Assembly (NCBI GenBank): GCA_023433265.1 | Contig: JAEZDR010000056.1 | Span: 1-18,690, forward strand | Source of the DNA: Bacteroidota bacterium | Lineage (GTDB): Bacteria; Bacteroidota; Bacteroidia; Chitinophagales; Chitinophagaceae | Direction of reading: 5' to 3' | DNA: 18,690 nucleotides | Shown here: piece after piece, positions 1 to 7,331 of the stretch | Layout of the letters: each line of letters starts with the position of its first letter | Position numbering within the stretch: the stretch's first letter is position 1 | Notes under the pieces: model-generated | Databases searched by the model: none | Told to the model about the DNA's origin: nothing | The model's input: only the letters and a program-made list of their open reading frames with translations | Program-made: the position numbers and the translations under genes

Positions 1-150
1 TTACCTAATCTGCAAACCAAAAGGTTCTTCTTTGCTGAAGAAGATCGTTGGGTTACCCTTAAAGTGTCGGCTGATGCTATCAGGACCATCAACAAGAATG
101 GTTTGATAACAGTTATCAAAGAAATGCGTGCTAAGGGAGCTAAAATCTAA
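1..150 (+). CDS. rpmB: 50S ribosomal protein L28, C-terminal fragment
   Basis: The first 150 bases read in frame 1 as the last 49 residues of a bL28-type protein, ending in MRAKGAKI before TAA. The start lies outside the window. Residues such as TKRFFFAEEDRWVTLKVS and TINKNGLITVI match the C-terminal half of bL28, a structural protein of the large ribosomal subunit. Position immediately upstream of L33 and a DUF4295 gene is the usual Bacteroidota order and supports the call. The gene is cut only by the window edge; nothing suggests a broken gene. Confidence 0.93.
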   Translation, partial: LPNLQTKRFFFAEEDRWVTLKVSADAIRTINKNGLITVIKEMRAKGAKI

Positions 151-178
151 TTACAAAAGAATTTAAATTGTCTATACA

Positions 179-361
179 ATGGCAAAGAAAGGCAACAGGG
201 TGCAGGTAATACTGGAGTGTACAGAGCAGAAAACTACTTCTGTACCAGGTACTAGCCGCTACATTACCACTAAGAACAAGAAAAATACTCCTGAGCGTAT
301 TGAGCTTAAGAAGTACAATGCGAACCTGAAAAAAGTTACTGTTCACAAAGAAATTAAATAA
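179..361 (+). CDS. rpmG: 50S ribosomal protein L33
   Basis: A 60-residue basic protein with typical bL33 features: MAKKGNRVQVILECTE at the start, then GTSRYITTKNKKNTPER, and the C-terminal VTVHKEIK. It is a structural protein of the large subunit near the tRNA exit site. Only one cysteine is present (Cys14), so the paired CxxC zinc ligands of the zinc-binding form are missing. This is therefore the zinc-independent (C-) form, which is usual in this phylum. It starts 28 nt after the L28 stop and ends 2 nt before the next ATG, so the three genes are very likely co-transcribed. The length matches the family. Confidence 0.97.
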   Translation: MAKKGNRVQVILECTEQKTTSVPGTSRYITTKNKKNTPERIELKKYNANLKKVTVHKEIK

Positions 362-363
362 AC

Positions 364-537
364 ATGGCAAAAGCAGCTAAAACCGCGATTAAGACAAAAG
401 ACCAGAAGGCAGCCGCTGAAGCAAAGAACTGGACTAAAGTTATTAAAGCTGTACGCAGCCCTAAAACGGGCGCTTACACCTTCAAGGAGCAAATAGTGCA
501 TAAAGACAAGGTGAAGGACTTCTTATCTGAGAAATAA
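364..537 (+). CDS. DUF4295 family ribosome-associated small protein
   Basis: A 57-residue lysine- and alanine-rich protein beginning MAKAAKTAIKTKDQKA and ending KDKVKDFLSEK. The composition, the length and the place directly after rpmB-rpmG identify the Bacteroidota-restricted DUF4295 family. From memory, a protein of this family was described as an extra large-subunit protein (bL38) in a Flavobacterium ribosome structure; I cannot verify that here. The ATG lies only 2 nt past the L33 stop, pointing to coupled translation. The N-terminus is basic and probably disordered; the segment TYKAVRSPKTG-like (about residues 26-40, reading VIKAVRSPKTGAYTF) is the more ordered core. A hairpin terminator follows 31 nt after the stop. 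Confidence 0.9.
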   Translation: MAKAAKTAIKTKDQKAAAEAKNWTKVIKAVRSPKTGAYTFKEQIVHKDKVKDFLSEK

Positions 538-568
538 CATCGTCCTACCCTTTTGCTTTAATATATTG

Positions 569-597
569 AAAAGCTTCCCTTTTGAGGGAAGCTTTTT
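569..597 (+). terminator. Rho-independent terminator after the ribosomal protein operon
   Basis: A perfect 12-bp stem (569-580 with 585-596, AAAAGCTTCCCT against AGGGAAGCTTTT) encloses a 4-nt TTTG loop and runs into a T tract. It sits 31 nt after the DUF4295 stop and before ftsY, so it should end the rpmB-rpmG-DUF4295 transcript. The flanking A and T runs mean it could also work in reverse, but no opposing gene needs it here. Confidence 0.88.
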
Positions 598-622
598 GTA
601 TTATCAATAGTTGATACCTTTG
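596..622 (+). promoter_or_regulatory. Candidate Bacteroidota promoter for ftsY
   Basis: TACCTTTG at 615-622 matches the -7 consensus TAnnTTTG exactly. A TTG lies at 596-598, 16 nt upstream, slightly short of the usual spacing. The predicted leader is about 75 nt. The TTG overlaps the T tract of the preceding terminator, so the two signals are packed together. Confidence 0.55.
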
Positions 623-703
623 CAACGTTTGCGTTGTAGTAGCCATACGGCCGTTACATTTTTCCATTCAACTTATCATCAAAACCAAAGAGGATCAAAA
701 TAA

Positions 704-1669
704 ATGGGTTTCTTCAACAAATTATTTGGCAAGAAAGAAAAAGAATCGCTTGACGAAGGATTGCAGAAAACCAAAGAAGGCTTTTTCTCGAAAATTAGCA
801 AGGCCATTGCAGGAAAGAGCACTGTTGACGAAGAAGTACTGGATGAATTAGAGGAAGCTTTAATAACAGCAGACGTTGGCTTAGATACCACAATAGAAAT
901 TATTAACAGGATAGAAGCACGTGTAGCCCGCGACAAATATGTAAATACAAACGATTTAAATCGCCTGCTGCAGGAAGAAATGCAATCCGTACTCACGGAT
1001 GCACCGGGACAGGATTTCAAAAGCTTCAAACTGCCTATTGACAAGAAACCATATGTAATACTTGTGGTTGGCGTAAATGGAGTGGGAAAAACCACCACTA
1101 TCGGAAAACTTGCCCACAATTTTAAGAAGGCGGGCAACCAGGTACTATTGGGCGCAGCAGATACATTTAGGGCGGCAGCGGTAGATCAACTCACTATATG
1201 GAGTGAACGCGTAGATGTCCCCATTGTTAAACAACCTATGGGGTCGGATCCGAGCGCAGTAGCTTTTGATACAGTAAATAGTGCCTTGGCAAAGAAAAGC
1301 GATGTTGCCATTATAGATACTGCCGGAAGACTGCATAACAAAAGCCATCTAATGGATGAGCTAACTAAAATAAAACGTGCCATACAAAAGGTAATACCCG
1401 GTGCACCGCACGAAGTATTGCTGGTACTCGATGGTTCCACAGGCCAAAATGCCCTGGAACAAGCAAAGCATTTTACGGCTGCAACCGATGTTACCTCGCT
1501 TGCTATCACAAAGCTTGATGGCACTGCAAAAGGAGGTGTTGTATTGGCCATCGCACACCAATTCAAAATTCCAGTCAAGTATATCGGTGTAGGCGAGAAA
1601 ATTGATGATCTGCTACTATTTGACAAAAACGAATTTGTGGACAGCCTGTTTAACCTGGAACATAAATAA
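704..1669 (+). CDS. ftsY: Signal recognition particle receptor FtsY
   Basis: A 321-residue SRP GTPase that docks the SRP-ribosome complex at the inner membrane for co-translational insertion. The N domain helices occupy roughly residues 20-100. The G domain shows the P-loop GVNGVGKT (123-130), the DTFRAAA motif (153-159), DTAGR (205-209) and TKLDGTAKGG (269-277). These are diagnostic of FtsY/Ffh; the absence of an M domain and the N-terminal MGFFNKLFGKK amphipathic segment choose FtsY. It lacks the long acidic A domain of the E. coli protein, as is common in short FtsY forms. The ATG is the first in frame after the promoter. The next gene begins within a few bases of the stop. Confidence 0.97.
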   Translation: MGFFNKLFGKKEKESLDEGLQKTKEGFFSKISKAIAGKSTVDEEVLDELEEALITADVGLDTTIEIINRIEARVARDKYVNTNDLNRLLQEEMQSVLTDAPGQDFKSFKLPIDKKPYVILVVGVNGVGKTTTIGKLAHNFKKAGNQVLLGAADTFRAAAVDQLTIWSERVDVPIVKQPMGSDPSAVAFDTVNSALAKKSDVAIIDTAGRLHNKSHLMDELTKIKRAIQKVIPGAPHEVLLVLDGSTGQNALEQAKHFTAATDVTSLAITKLDGTAKGGVVLAIAHQFKIPVKYIGVGEKIDDLLLFDKNEFVDSLFNLEHK

Positions 1670-1673
1670 AGTT

Positions 1674-2582
1674 GTGCCCGGTCCGGTCCAATCGATATTA
1701 GTAACTGGTGCAAACGGATTTTTAGGGCAGCATCTTTGTGCATATTTGTCCAAAAAAGGATACCAGATAACAGCTACAAGCAGAGGACCCTCCAGGCTTG
1801 ATGACAGCTTTTCGGGCACTTACATAAGCTGTGACCTTTCAGTTGAAGTAAAGGTTGCAGAATTGATAGCTACCGTAAAGCTGGATGTTGTGATACATAC
1901 GGCTGCCATGAGTAAACCAGATGAATGCAACAGTCAGAAAGATGCATGTTACCTGCATAACGTTTGCTCTACACGCTACCTTGCTGAACAAACAAAAGCA
2001 ATAAAAAGCTTTTTCATCTACACATCTACCGACTTCATCTTCGGTGAAGGAGGTCCGCATGGTGAAGATGATATTCCGGATCCACTCAATTATTATGGAG
2101 AATGTAAGCTAAAAGCAGAGAGAGAAGTTATAGAGACCGGCGTAGAACACGCCATTGTACGCCCCGTATTTATATACGGTCCAACGAGGCAAGTAACGCG
2201 GCCATCGTTTGTACAATGGGTTGAACAGAACCTTAAAAACGGCAAGCCTATAAAGGTTGTTGGGGACCAGTGCAGGACGCCTACTTTTGTGTATGATATT
2301 TGCAAAGGCATACTGAGTATCCTAATTACCAAAAAAACGGGGGCATGGCATCTTGCCGGAGGTGAAATATTGTCTCCTTTTCAAATGGCCGTGGCAACAG
2401 CAAGATTGTTGAATTTAGATGCTGGCCTTATAACAGAAGTTACTTCAGCAAATTTTCCTGAACCGGTACGAAGAGCTAAACAGTCCGGCCTTAAGATAGA
2501 AAAAGCTGTCAGAGAAATAGATTACCGCCCTACTCCGTTTGAAGATGGTTTGAAAAAAACATTCAATATTTCTTTCAGATAG
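1674..2582 (+). CDS. SDR-family sugar-nucleotide reductase, RmlD-like
   Basis: An extended short-chain dehydrogenase of about 302 residues. It has the Rossmann motif TGANGFLG (residues 11-18), the acidic D54 region, HTAAMSKPDEC (75-85), STDFIFG (118-124) and the catalytic YGECK (Tyr141, Lys145). HTAA, STDFIF and the P-x-N-Y-Y-G-x-x-K block resemble dTDP-4-dehydrorhamnose reductase, so NAD(P)-dependent reduction or epimerisation of a nucleotide sugar is likely; the exact substrate is not decidable. No ATG lies between the ftsY stop and the Rossmann motif. The only in-frame upstream ATGs (1602, 1605) lie inside ftsY. I therefore choose GTG at 1674, 4 nt after the ftsY stop, which gives a normal family length. 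It is not accompanied by other rml genes, so a role in rhamnose synthesis is unproven. Confidence 0.82.
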   Translation: MPGPVQSILVTGANGFLGQHLCAYLSKKGYQITATSRGPSRLDDSFSGTYISCDLSVEVKVAELIATVKLDVVIHTAAMSKPDECNSQKDACYLHNVCSTRYLAEQTKAIKSFFIYTSTDFIFGEGGPHGEDDIPDPLNYYGECKLKAEREVIETGVEHAIVRPVFIYGPTRQVTRPSFVQWVEQNLKNGKPIKVVGDQCRTPTFVYDICKGILSILITKKTGAWHLAGGEILSPFQMAVATARLLNLDAGLITEVTSANFPEPVRRAKQSGLKIEKAVREIDYRPTPFEDGLKKTFNISFR

Positions 2583-2583
2583 G

Positions 2584-2614
2584 TTGCTTTTCTAAGTTAC
2601 GCCTGCTATTTTTG
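2584..2614 (+). promoter_or_regulatory. Promoter for the kinase-regulator operon
   Basis: TTG at 2584-2586, 20 nt, then TATTTTTG at 2607-2614: a full match to the Bacteroidota TTG/TAnnTTTG promoter with near-ideal spacing. It begins 2 nt past the stop of the reductase gene. Predicted leader to the ATG at 2658 is about 37 nt. Confidence 0.72.
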
Positions 2615-2657
2615 TCCACGTTAACTAAACACCACCTTGCCTCCGGCTAGTTAGCCT

Positions 2658-4121
2658 ATGAAGATATCTACCTATATTTTCTTAAGCTTTTTGTTTATTC
2701 TGCTGTTGTTTTCGCTTACAACTTACCTGACGCTTAAGCAGAGCGAAGAAGTGGAGAGCAATAATGCTTTTTTTGCCAACTCAAGTAAGCGAATCCAATT
2801 GCAAAACCGCCTACGTACGAATGTAAGTGGTGCACAAACAGCGCTTACTGGTTACCTGCTGTCAAATGATGCTAACCAGGTTGCCCAATACGATTCCGCT
2901 ATAATTGAGAACGAGTCGCTCTTCAAAGAGTTATATAACCTTACCTCTGACAGAGACCAGACCAAAATAATAAGAGAAGCGGAACGACTGCATAGCCGTT
3001 GGGTAAATGAATACACCCAGCCGCTGCGAAGTGCGAAACTGATGTCAACTGCAGATGACAGCAGCAAAGCGGCTTATCAGACATTATACGATCAAAAATA
3101 CCTTGCAAGCTCTGCCCTGACATTACAACTAGCTGAGCGTTTTAGGGACTACCAGGCAAAAGAATATGAAACAAGAACAGAAAGGAACGTATCGTTGGGG
3201 CGCTTATCGAACCAAACCACTAAAATAGCTATTGCACTCATTGCATTAAGTGTAATAACCGGTTTTGCCATCGTAACCTTCCTGATCAGGCGTATTGCAC
3301 GAAGAATATCTAAAATGGTTAATATGGCTAACACCATTGCGTCTGGCAACTACGACATACAGATATCAGACTCGGCAAACGATGAGTTGAGCGCTCTTAC
3401 AGACTCGCTGAACCATATGAGCGCTGAGTTGTCTAAGAACATATCGCTTTTGAAAAGTAAAAACGAAGAACTCGACCAGTTTGCACATATTGTATCACAT
3501 GATCTTAAAGGGCCGTTGCGGGGAATAGACAACGTAATAAGTTGGATAGAGGAAGATCATAAAGAAGAGCTTACGCCCAAGATAGCGGAATATATTCAGC
3601 TAATTAAGGGAAGAGTTACAAGAACTGAAAACCTTATCCAAGGTATTTTGTCCTATGCGAGGATTGACAAGGAGGAAATCTCTAAAGAGGAGGTAGACGT
3701 GAACATGCTGCTGGAAGAAGTACTAGATACCATCCCAATAAATGATAACATCCAGGTGGTTTGGCAGGAAATGCCCGTATTATATACAGAAAAGGTACCA
3801 CTGTTCCAGGTTTTTGCTAACCTCATAAGCAACTCGATAAAATACAACGACAAGGAAAAAGGAATGGTTGAAATCTTTGCAAAGGACAGGGGCAGTAGTT
3901 TTGAGTTTTATGTAAAAGACAATGGTCCTGGTATTGCAGAGAGCTACCATCATAGGATCTTTGTCATTTTCCAAACATTAAAAGAAAGAGATACCTTCGA
4001 AAGCACAGGCGTAGGGCTGGCTATCGTTAAAAAAATTCTTGACGGACGGAAAGAATCAATCAAAGTGGAGTCCGAAGCAAATAAAGGAGCCACTTTTTCG
4101 TTCACATGGAGTAAAACATAG
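2658..4121 (+). CDS. Membrane sensor histidine kinase (periplasmic CHASE3-like, HAMP)
   Basis: A 487-residue sensor kinase. A first membrane helix lies at about residues 7-26 and a second at about 188-210. Between them is a roughly 160-residue, mostly helical periplasmic domain with the CHASE3-like segment TALTGYLLSND (61-71). HAMP follows (about 210-262), then HisKA with H281 in IVSHDLKGPLRG. The HATPase domain shows the N box with N392 (NLISNSIKYND), G1 DNGPGI (421-426) and G2 GVGLAIV (451-457). All residues needed for autophosphorylation are present. The catalytic core resembles kinases of the bacteriophytochrome-associated group. Its ligand cannot be told from the sequence. The response regulator gene starts 4 nt after the stop, so it is the obvious partner. 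Confidence 0.93.
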   Translation: MKISTYIFLSFLFILLLFSLTTYLTLKQSEEVESNNAFFANSSKRIQLQNRLRTNVSGAQTALTGYLLSNDANQVAQYDSAIIENESLFKELYNLTSDRDQTKIIREAERLHSRWVNEYTQPLRSAKLMSTADDSSKAAYQTLYDQKYLASSALTLQLAERFRDYQAKEYETRTERNVSLGRLSNQTTKIAIALIALSVITGFAIVTFLIRRIARRISKMVNMANTIASGNYDIQISDSANDELSALTDSLNHMSAELSKNISLLKSKNEELDQFAHIVSHDLKGPLRGIDNVISWIEEDHKEELTPKIAEYIQLIKGRVTRTENLIQGILSYARIDKEEISKEEVDVNMLLEEVLDTIPINDNIQVVWQEMPVLYTEKVPLFQVFANLISNSIKYNDKEKGMVEIFAKDRGSSFEFYVKDNGPGIAESYHHRIFVIFQTLKERDTFESTGVGLAIVKKILDGRKESIKVESEANKGATFSFTWSKT

Positions 4122-4125
4122 GATT

Positions 4126-4548
4126 ATGGAGAAGCTAATCAACATCCTGCTAGTGGAGGATGATCAACTGGATGTAATTGACATCAGGAGAACACTTGAT
4201 AAGATGCAGTTGATATACCACCTCTACGTTGCAAAAAATGGAGAAGAAGCATTGCAAATGTTGAATGGGGAAGGCGAAGACCCTTTGCCTGCACTACCTG
4301 ATATTGTACTGGTAGACATCAACATGCCTAAAATGAATGGTCTTGAGTTCCTGAATGCAATAAGAAGCAGCGAAAAATGGAAGAACCTGAAGTGCTTTAT
4401 TATCACTACATCGGATGAGAAGGTAGAGAGAGAAAAAGCAAAATCGCTTGGAATATCCGGATATATCATTAAACCACTGAAGTTAAACAGTCCATCTTCA
4501 ATGGATGCTTTTAACCTAATGATTGACCTGATGAATATGAAGAGCTAG
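4126..4548 (+). CDS. Single-domain response regulator (Rcp1-like)
   Basis: A 140-residue stand-alone receiver domain. It has the acidic pair E11/D12 (LLVEDDQLD), phospho-acceptor D64 in VLVDINMPKMNG, the T94/T95 switch site in FIITTSDE, and K116 in YIIKPL. The usual receiver length is about 120 residues; nothing resembling a DNA-binding or enzymatic output domain follows. It is therefore a phosphorelay intermediate or acts by protein contact, as Rcp1-type regulators do. An in-frame ATG at 4039 exists but lies inside the kinase gene; the ATG at 4126, 4 nt past the kinase stop, starts right before the first beta strand and is preferred. Confidence 0.92.
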   Translation: MEKLINILLVEDDQLDVIDIRRTLDKMQLIYHLYVAKNGEEALQMLNGEGEDPLPALPDIVLVDINMPKMNGLEFLNAIRSSEKWKNLKCFIITTSDEKVEREKAKSLGISGYIIKPLKLNSPSSMDAFNLMIDLMNMKS

Positions 4549-4553
4549 GCGCA

Positions 4554-4578
4554 TTGCCAAGCCGGTATCTTATCTTTG
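4554..4578 (+). promoter_or_regulatory. Candidate promoter for the paiB-like gene, very close to its start codon
   Basis: TATCTTTG at 4571-4578 matches TAnnTTTG fully. A TTG at 4554-4556 lies 14 nt upstream, shorter than usual, so the -33 element is weak. The -7 box ends only 5 nt before the ATG at 4584, which would give a leaderless or nearly leaderless mRNA if it is used. Confidence 0.45.
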
Positions 4579-4583
4579 CCAGG

Positions 4584-5216
4584 ATGTATATTCCCCGCAG
4601 GTATGCTGAAGACGATATAAACAAAATTATCTCATTTATACGTGCAAACGCCTTTGGCATATTGGTGTCAATATCCAATGGCATTCCTGTGGCTACGCAC
4701 ATTCCTTTTTTTTTGATAAAAAAGGGTGGTGATTGGTTCCTTTCAAGTCACATAAGCAAAGGAAATGCACAGAAGAATAGTTTAACCGGTAGCGAAGTAT
4801 TGATCATTTTTCAAGGACCTAATGCATATATCTCACCTACCTGGTACACCGAACTAAATGTGCCTACCTGGAATTATATTGCTGTACATGCCTATGGAGA
4901 AATAAGATTGCTTGTACATGATGAGACAGTAGAACAACTACGAGCAATGGTAGATACTTTTGAAGAAAAAGCCGGCACCCATATGAAGATGGAAGAGATT
5001 CCGTCAAAAACTTTTCAAAACGATTTAAGTGGCATTGTAGCCTTCGAAATGAAGGTAAATCGTTTTGAAGCAGCCTACAAACTTAGCCAAAACAGGGACC
5101 ATAAAAGCTTTGATACTATTATTGAAAAGCTAAGCACAATGGACCCTGGCAGCCGATCAATTGGCCAAGAGATGAAAGGCATAGAAAAAAACATATTCCC
5201 GGAGAACAATGGATAG
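4584..5216 (+). CDS. PaiB-like FMN-binding protein
   Basis: A 210-residue protein of the PaiB/FMN-binding split-barrel family. It begins MYIPRRYAEDD, the canonical PaiB start, and carries the family block FQGPNAYISPTWY followed by VPTWNY and AVHAYGE. The C-terminal KLSQNR motif is also typical. Family members bind a flavin; the Bacillus protein was named as a negative regulator of protease and sporulation genes, but no DNA-binding helix-turn-helix is evident and the job here is unknown. An in-frame TTG at 4554 would extend it by 10 residues; the ATG at 4584 fits the family start better. Its last 8 nt overlap pyrF. Confidence 0.88.
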   Translation: MYIPRRYAEDDINKIISFIRANAFGILVSISNGIPVATHIPFFLIKKGGDWFLSSHISKGNAQKNSLTGSEVLIIFQGPNAYISPTWYTELNVPTWNYIAVHAYGEIRLLVHDETVEQLRAMVDTFEEKAGTHMKMEEIPSKTFQNDLSGIVAFEMKVNRFEAAYKLSQNRDHKSFDTIIEKLSTMDPGSRSIGQEMKGIEKNIFPENNG

Positions 5217-6012
5217 AAAAACCCTGACAGAACTTACCAGAAAGCGACAATCGTTCCTCTGCGTTGGTTTAGATACAGATGTAAAGAGACTACCTAAACA
5301 CCTTACTGCAGACTACAAAGGAGTGGTAGCATTTAACAAAGCCATCATTGATGCAACGAAGGACACATGTGTTGCCTACAAGATAAATACCGCGTTTTAT
5401 GAGCTATTAGGAAGCGATGGATGGCAGGCAATGGAGGAAACCGTGGCTTACATCGGCAAAGATCATTTTACGATAGCTGATGCAAAGCGGGGTGATATCG
5501 GCAATACATCGGCAGCCTATGCACGCACCTTTTTTGAAACCTATGGTTTTGATGCAGTAACTGTTGCCCCTTATATGGGCGAAGACAGTATAAAGCCCTT
5601 TCTCGAGTATAAAGAAAAGTTTACAATCGCTCTCGGCCTTACATCTAACACAGGAAGCAATAACTTCCAGCGGCTAACGCTAGCTAACGGCAAGAAGGTG
5701 TATGAAGAAGTTCTTGAAACCATCTCCAAATGGGGCACGCCAGATAACCTGATGTTTGTAATTGGTGCAACACAGGCGCAGGAACTAAAAAGTATCCGTT
5801 TGATTATTCCTGACCACTACCTTCTTGTTCCAGGCGTAGGAACACAAGGAGGAAGTTTACAAGATGTGGCTTCCAATGGTATGACCGCAGACACAGGTCT
5901 TCTGGTAAACGTAAGCCGAGACATTATTTACGCTGGTAATAATGAAGCATTTAGAGACTCGGTTAGAAACGCAGCGCGCAAATACCATGAACAAATGAAA
6001 ACTTATTTTTAA
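5209..6012 (+). CDS. pyrF: Orotidine 5'-phosphate decarboxylase, type 2
   Basis: A 267-residue OMP decarboxylase, which makes UMP in the last step of pyrimidine synthesis. The substrate-binding LDTD (21-24), a lysine in VAYKINTAFYE (K58), and the catalytic DAKRGDIGNT (D91, K93, D96) are all present. The GVGTQGG motif near residue 206 closes the barrel phosphate site. The sequence style and length are those of the longer type 2 subfamily. ATG overlaps the upstream stop as ATGGATAG, indicating translational coupling to the PaiB-like gene. The stop codon shares TTAA with the convergent pseudouridine synthase gene. Confidence 0.96.
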   Translation: MDRKTLTELTRKRQSFLCVGLDTDVKRLPKHLTADYKGVVAFNKAIIDATKDTCVAYKINTAFYELLGSDGWQAMEETVAYIGKDHFTIADAKRGDIGNTSAAYARTFFETYGFDAVTVAPYMGEDSIKPFLEYKEKFTIALGLTSNTGSNNFQRLTLANGKKVYEEVLETISKWGTPDNLMFVIGATQAQELKSIRLIIPDHYLLVPGVGTQGGSLQDVASNGMTADTGLLVNVSRDIIYAGNNEAFRDSVRNAARKYHEQMKTYF

Positions 6013-7331
6013 GGCCGTTTAGTTTTCCGTTTGCCGCTTTGGGTAAAATCTGTCCGGGTAACATTCCCTAATCTTTTCTTTATATTTATAGGGGTGGCAG
6101 ATTTTCCCTTACCTGCTGGCTTACTAACCGGGCTGCTGGTTTTTACTGACCTGCGGCTTGCTTCCGATGGTTTTGCAACGGGCCTTCCATCAGCCGGAGT
6201 TTTCGGACGCGAGCCAGAGTGCCTTTCTTTATTTTCTTTATCTTTTCCAACGTTTGGGCGCATGATTTCATCAACCGCCTGGTCCTCTTGCTTCTTCTTA
6301 ACGAAGGATTGGTTCAGAAATTTGAGAAGCCTTATTTCTTTATCATTCAGCAAACGGTAACGTCCCCTATCTACATTCTTTTTAGTAAGGTTAGCAAACA
6401 TAACCCTGTCGAGGCCTTTTACATCGTAACCCAGGTGCTCGAAGATCCTGCGTACCACACGGTTCTTGCCGCTATGAATTTCAATTCCAACTGTAGTTTT
6501 GTCTTTCGGATCGGGATGGCCTAAAGAATCCGCTACGATTCTTCCATCCTCCAGGTCAATTCCTGCGAGAATGGCTTCAAAATGCTTTTTCTCCAATGGC
6601 TTATCTAACCGTACTTCGTAAATCTTCTTTACATTAAAGGAGGGGTGTGTAAGCTTTTGAGCTAACTCGCCGTCGTTGGTAAGCAACAGCACCCCTGTGG
6701 TGTTCCTGTCCAAACGCCCTACCGGGTAAACTCTCTCCTCTATGTCTTTCTTTATGAGTTCAAATACTGTCTTCCTACCCTCAGGGTCTTTAGCTGTTGT
6801 AATGTAGTCTTTCGGTTTATTAAGCAGGATGTATACAAGATTCTTCTGCAAATGGACCTGCTTGCCCTTAACCACCACTTTGTCATTAGCTGTAACACGG
6901 TAGGCCGGTTCGAATACCTTGTCATCGTTAACGGTAACAAAGCCTGCTTTTACAAGTTCGGCCGCTTCCCTCCTTCCACAGACACCTGCATGGCTGATGA
7001 ATTTGTTGAGTGGCATTTCTTCGGCGGGCTGCGAAACGTTCTCCTTCCCTTTTTTGTTTATTGGCTTACCTACCGAAGTTGCATGTATAGGCTTATCTAT
7101 CATCTTTTCCTCGGGCTCATCTACATCTCCCCGTTTTTTTCTAAGGGCAGCAAGATTGCGCGTAACCTGGAAATTGTCAGTCTGGCGGCGTTCTGTGTCC
7201 TTTTTGCTACGATACAATTCACCCTTTTCGCGGGCAGCTTTTTTCTGTTTCCGCTTCTCTTGTTTGAATGCCTCTTTTTTAGCCGCAGGGCTTTGCTTGT
7301 TAATGAACTTCTCGAACGGTTTTTTACTCAT
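6009..7331 (-). CDS. RsuA/RluB-family rRNA pseudouridine synthase with long basic tails
   Basis: A 440-residue protein. An S4 RNA-binding domain (about 106-155, MPLNKFISHAGVCGRREAAELV) precedes the synthase domain, with catalytic D208 in GRLDRNTTG. Later blocks IEIHSGKNRVVRR (283-295) and VKGLDRVMF (304-312) are typical of the RsuA/RluB/E/F group; RluB-type modification of 23S rRNA is the most likely role. Bacterial members are usually 230-300 residues. This one adds a Lys/Arg-rich N-terminal tail of about 105 residues and a C-terminal tail of about 100 residues rich in K, R, P and S. Both look disordered and could hold RNA. It runs convergent to pyrF with overlapping stops. Confidence 0.9.
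   Translation of the reverse strand: MSKKPFEKFINKQSPAAKKEAFKQEKRKQKKAAREKGELYRSKKDTERRQTDNFQVTRNLAALRKKRGDVDEPEEKMIDKPIHATSVGKPINKKGKENVSQPAEEMPLNKFISHAGVCGRREAAELVKAGFVTVNDDKVFEPAYRVTANDKVVVKGKQVHLQKNLVYILLNKPKDYITTAKDPEGRKTVFELIKKDIEERVYPVGRLDRNTTGVLLLTNDGELAQKLTHPSFNVKKIYEVRLDKPLEKKHFEAILAGIDLEDGRIVADSLGHPDPKDKTTVGIEIHSGKNRVVRRIFEHLGYDVKGLDRVMFANLTKKNVDRGRYRLLNDKEIRLLKFLNQSFVKKKQEDQAVDEIMRPNVGKDKENKERHSGSRPKTPADGRPVAKPSEASRRSVKTSSPVSKPAGKGKSATPINIKKRLGNVTRTDFTQSGKRKTKRP

Noticed and set aside
679..1137. 152-codon minus-strand open frame over ftsY
   Set aside because: It is the Ser/Phe-rich antisense shadow of the conserved FtsY coding sequence.
1602..1673. ATG start for the reductase inside ftsY
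   Set aside because: It would overlap ftsY by 68 nt and add residues that do not resemble any SDR N-terminus.
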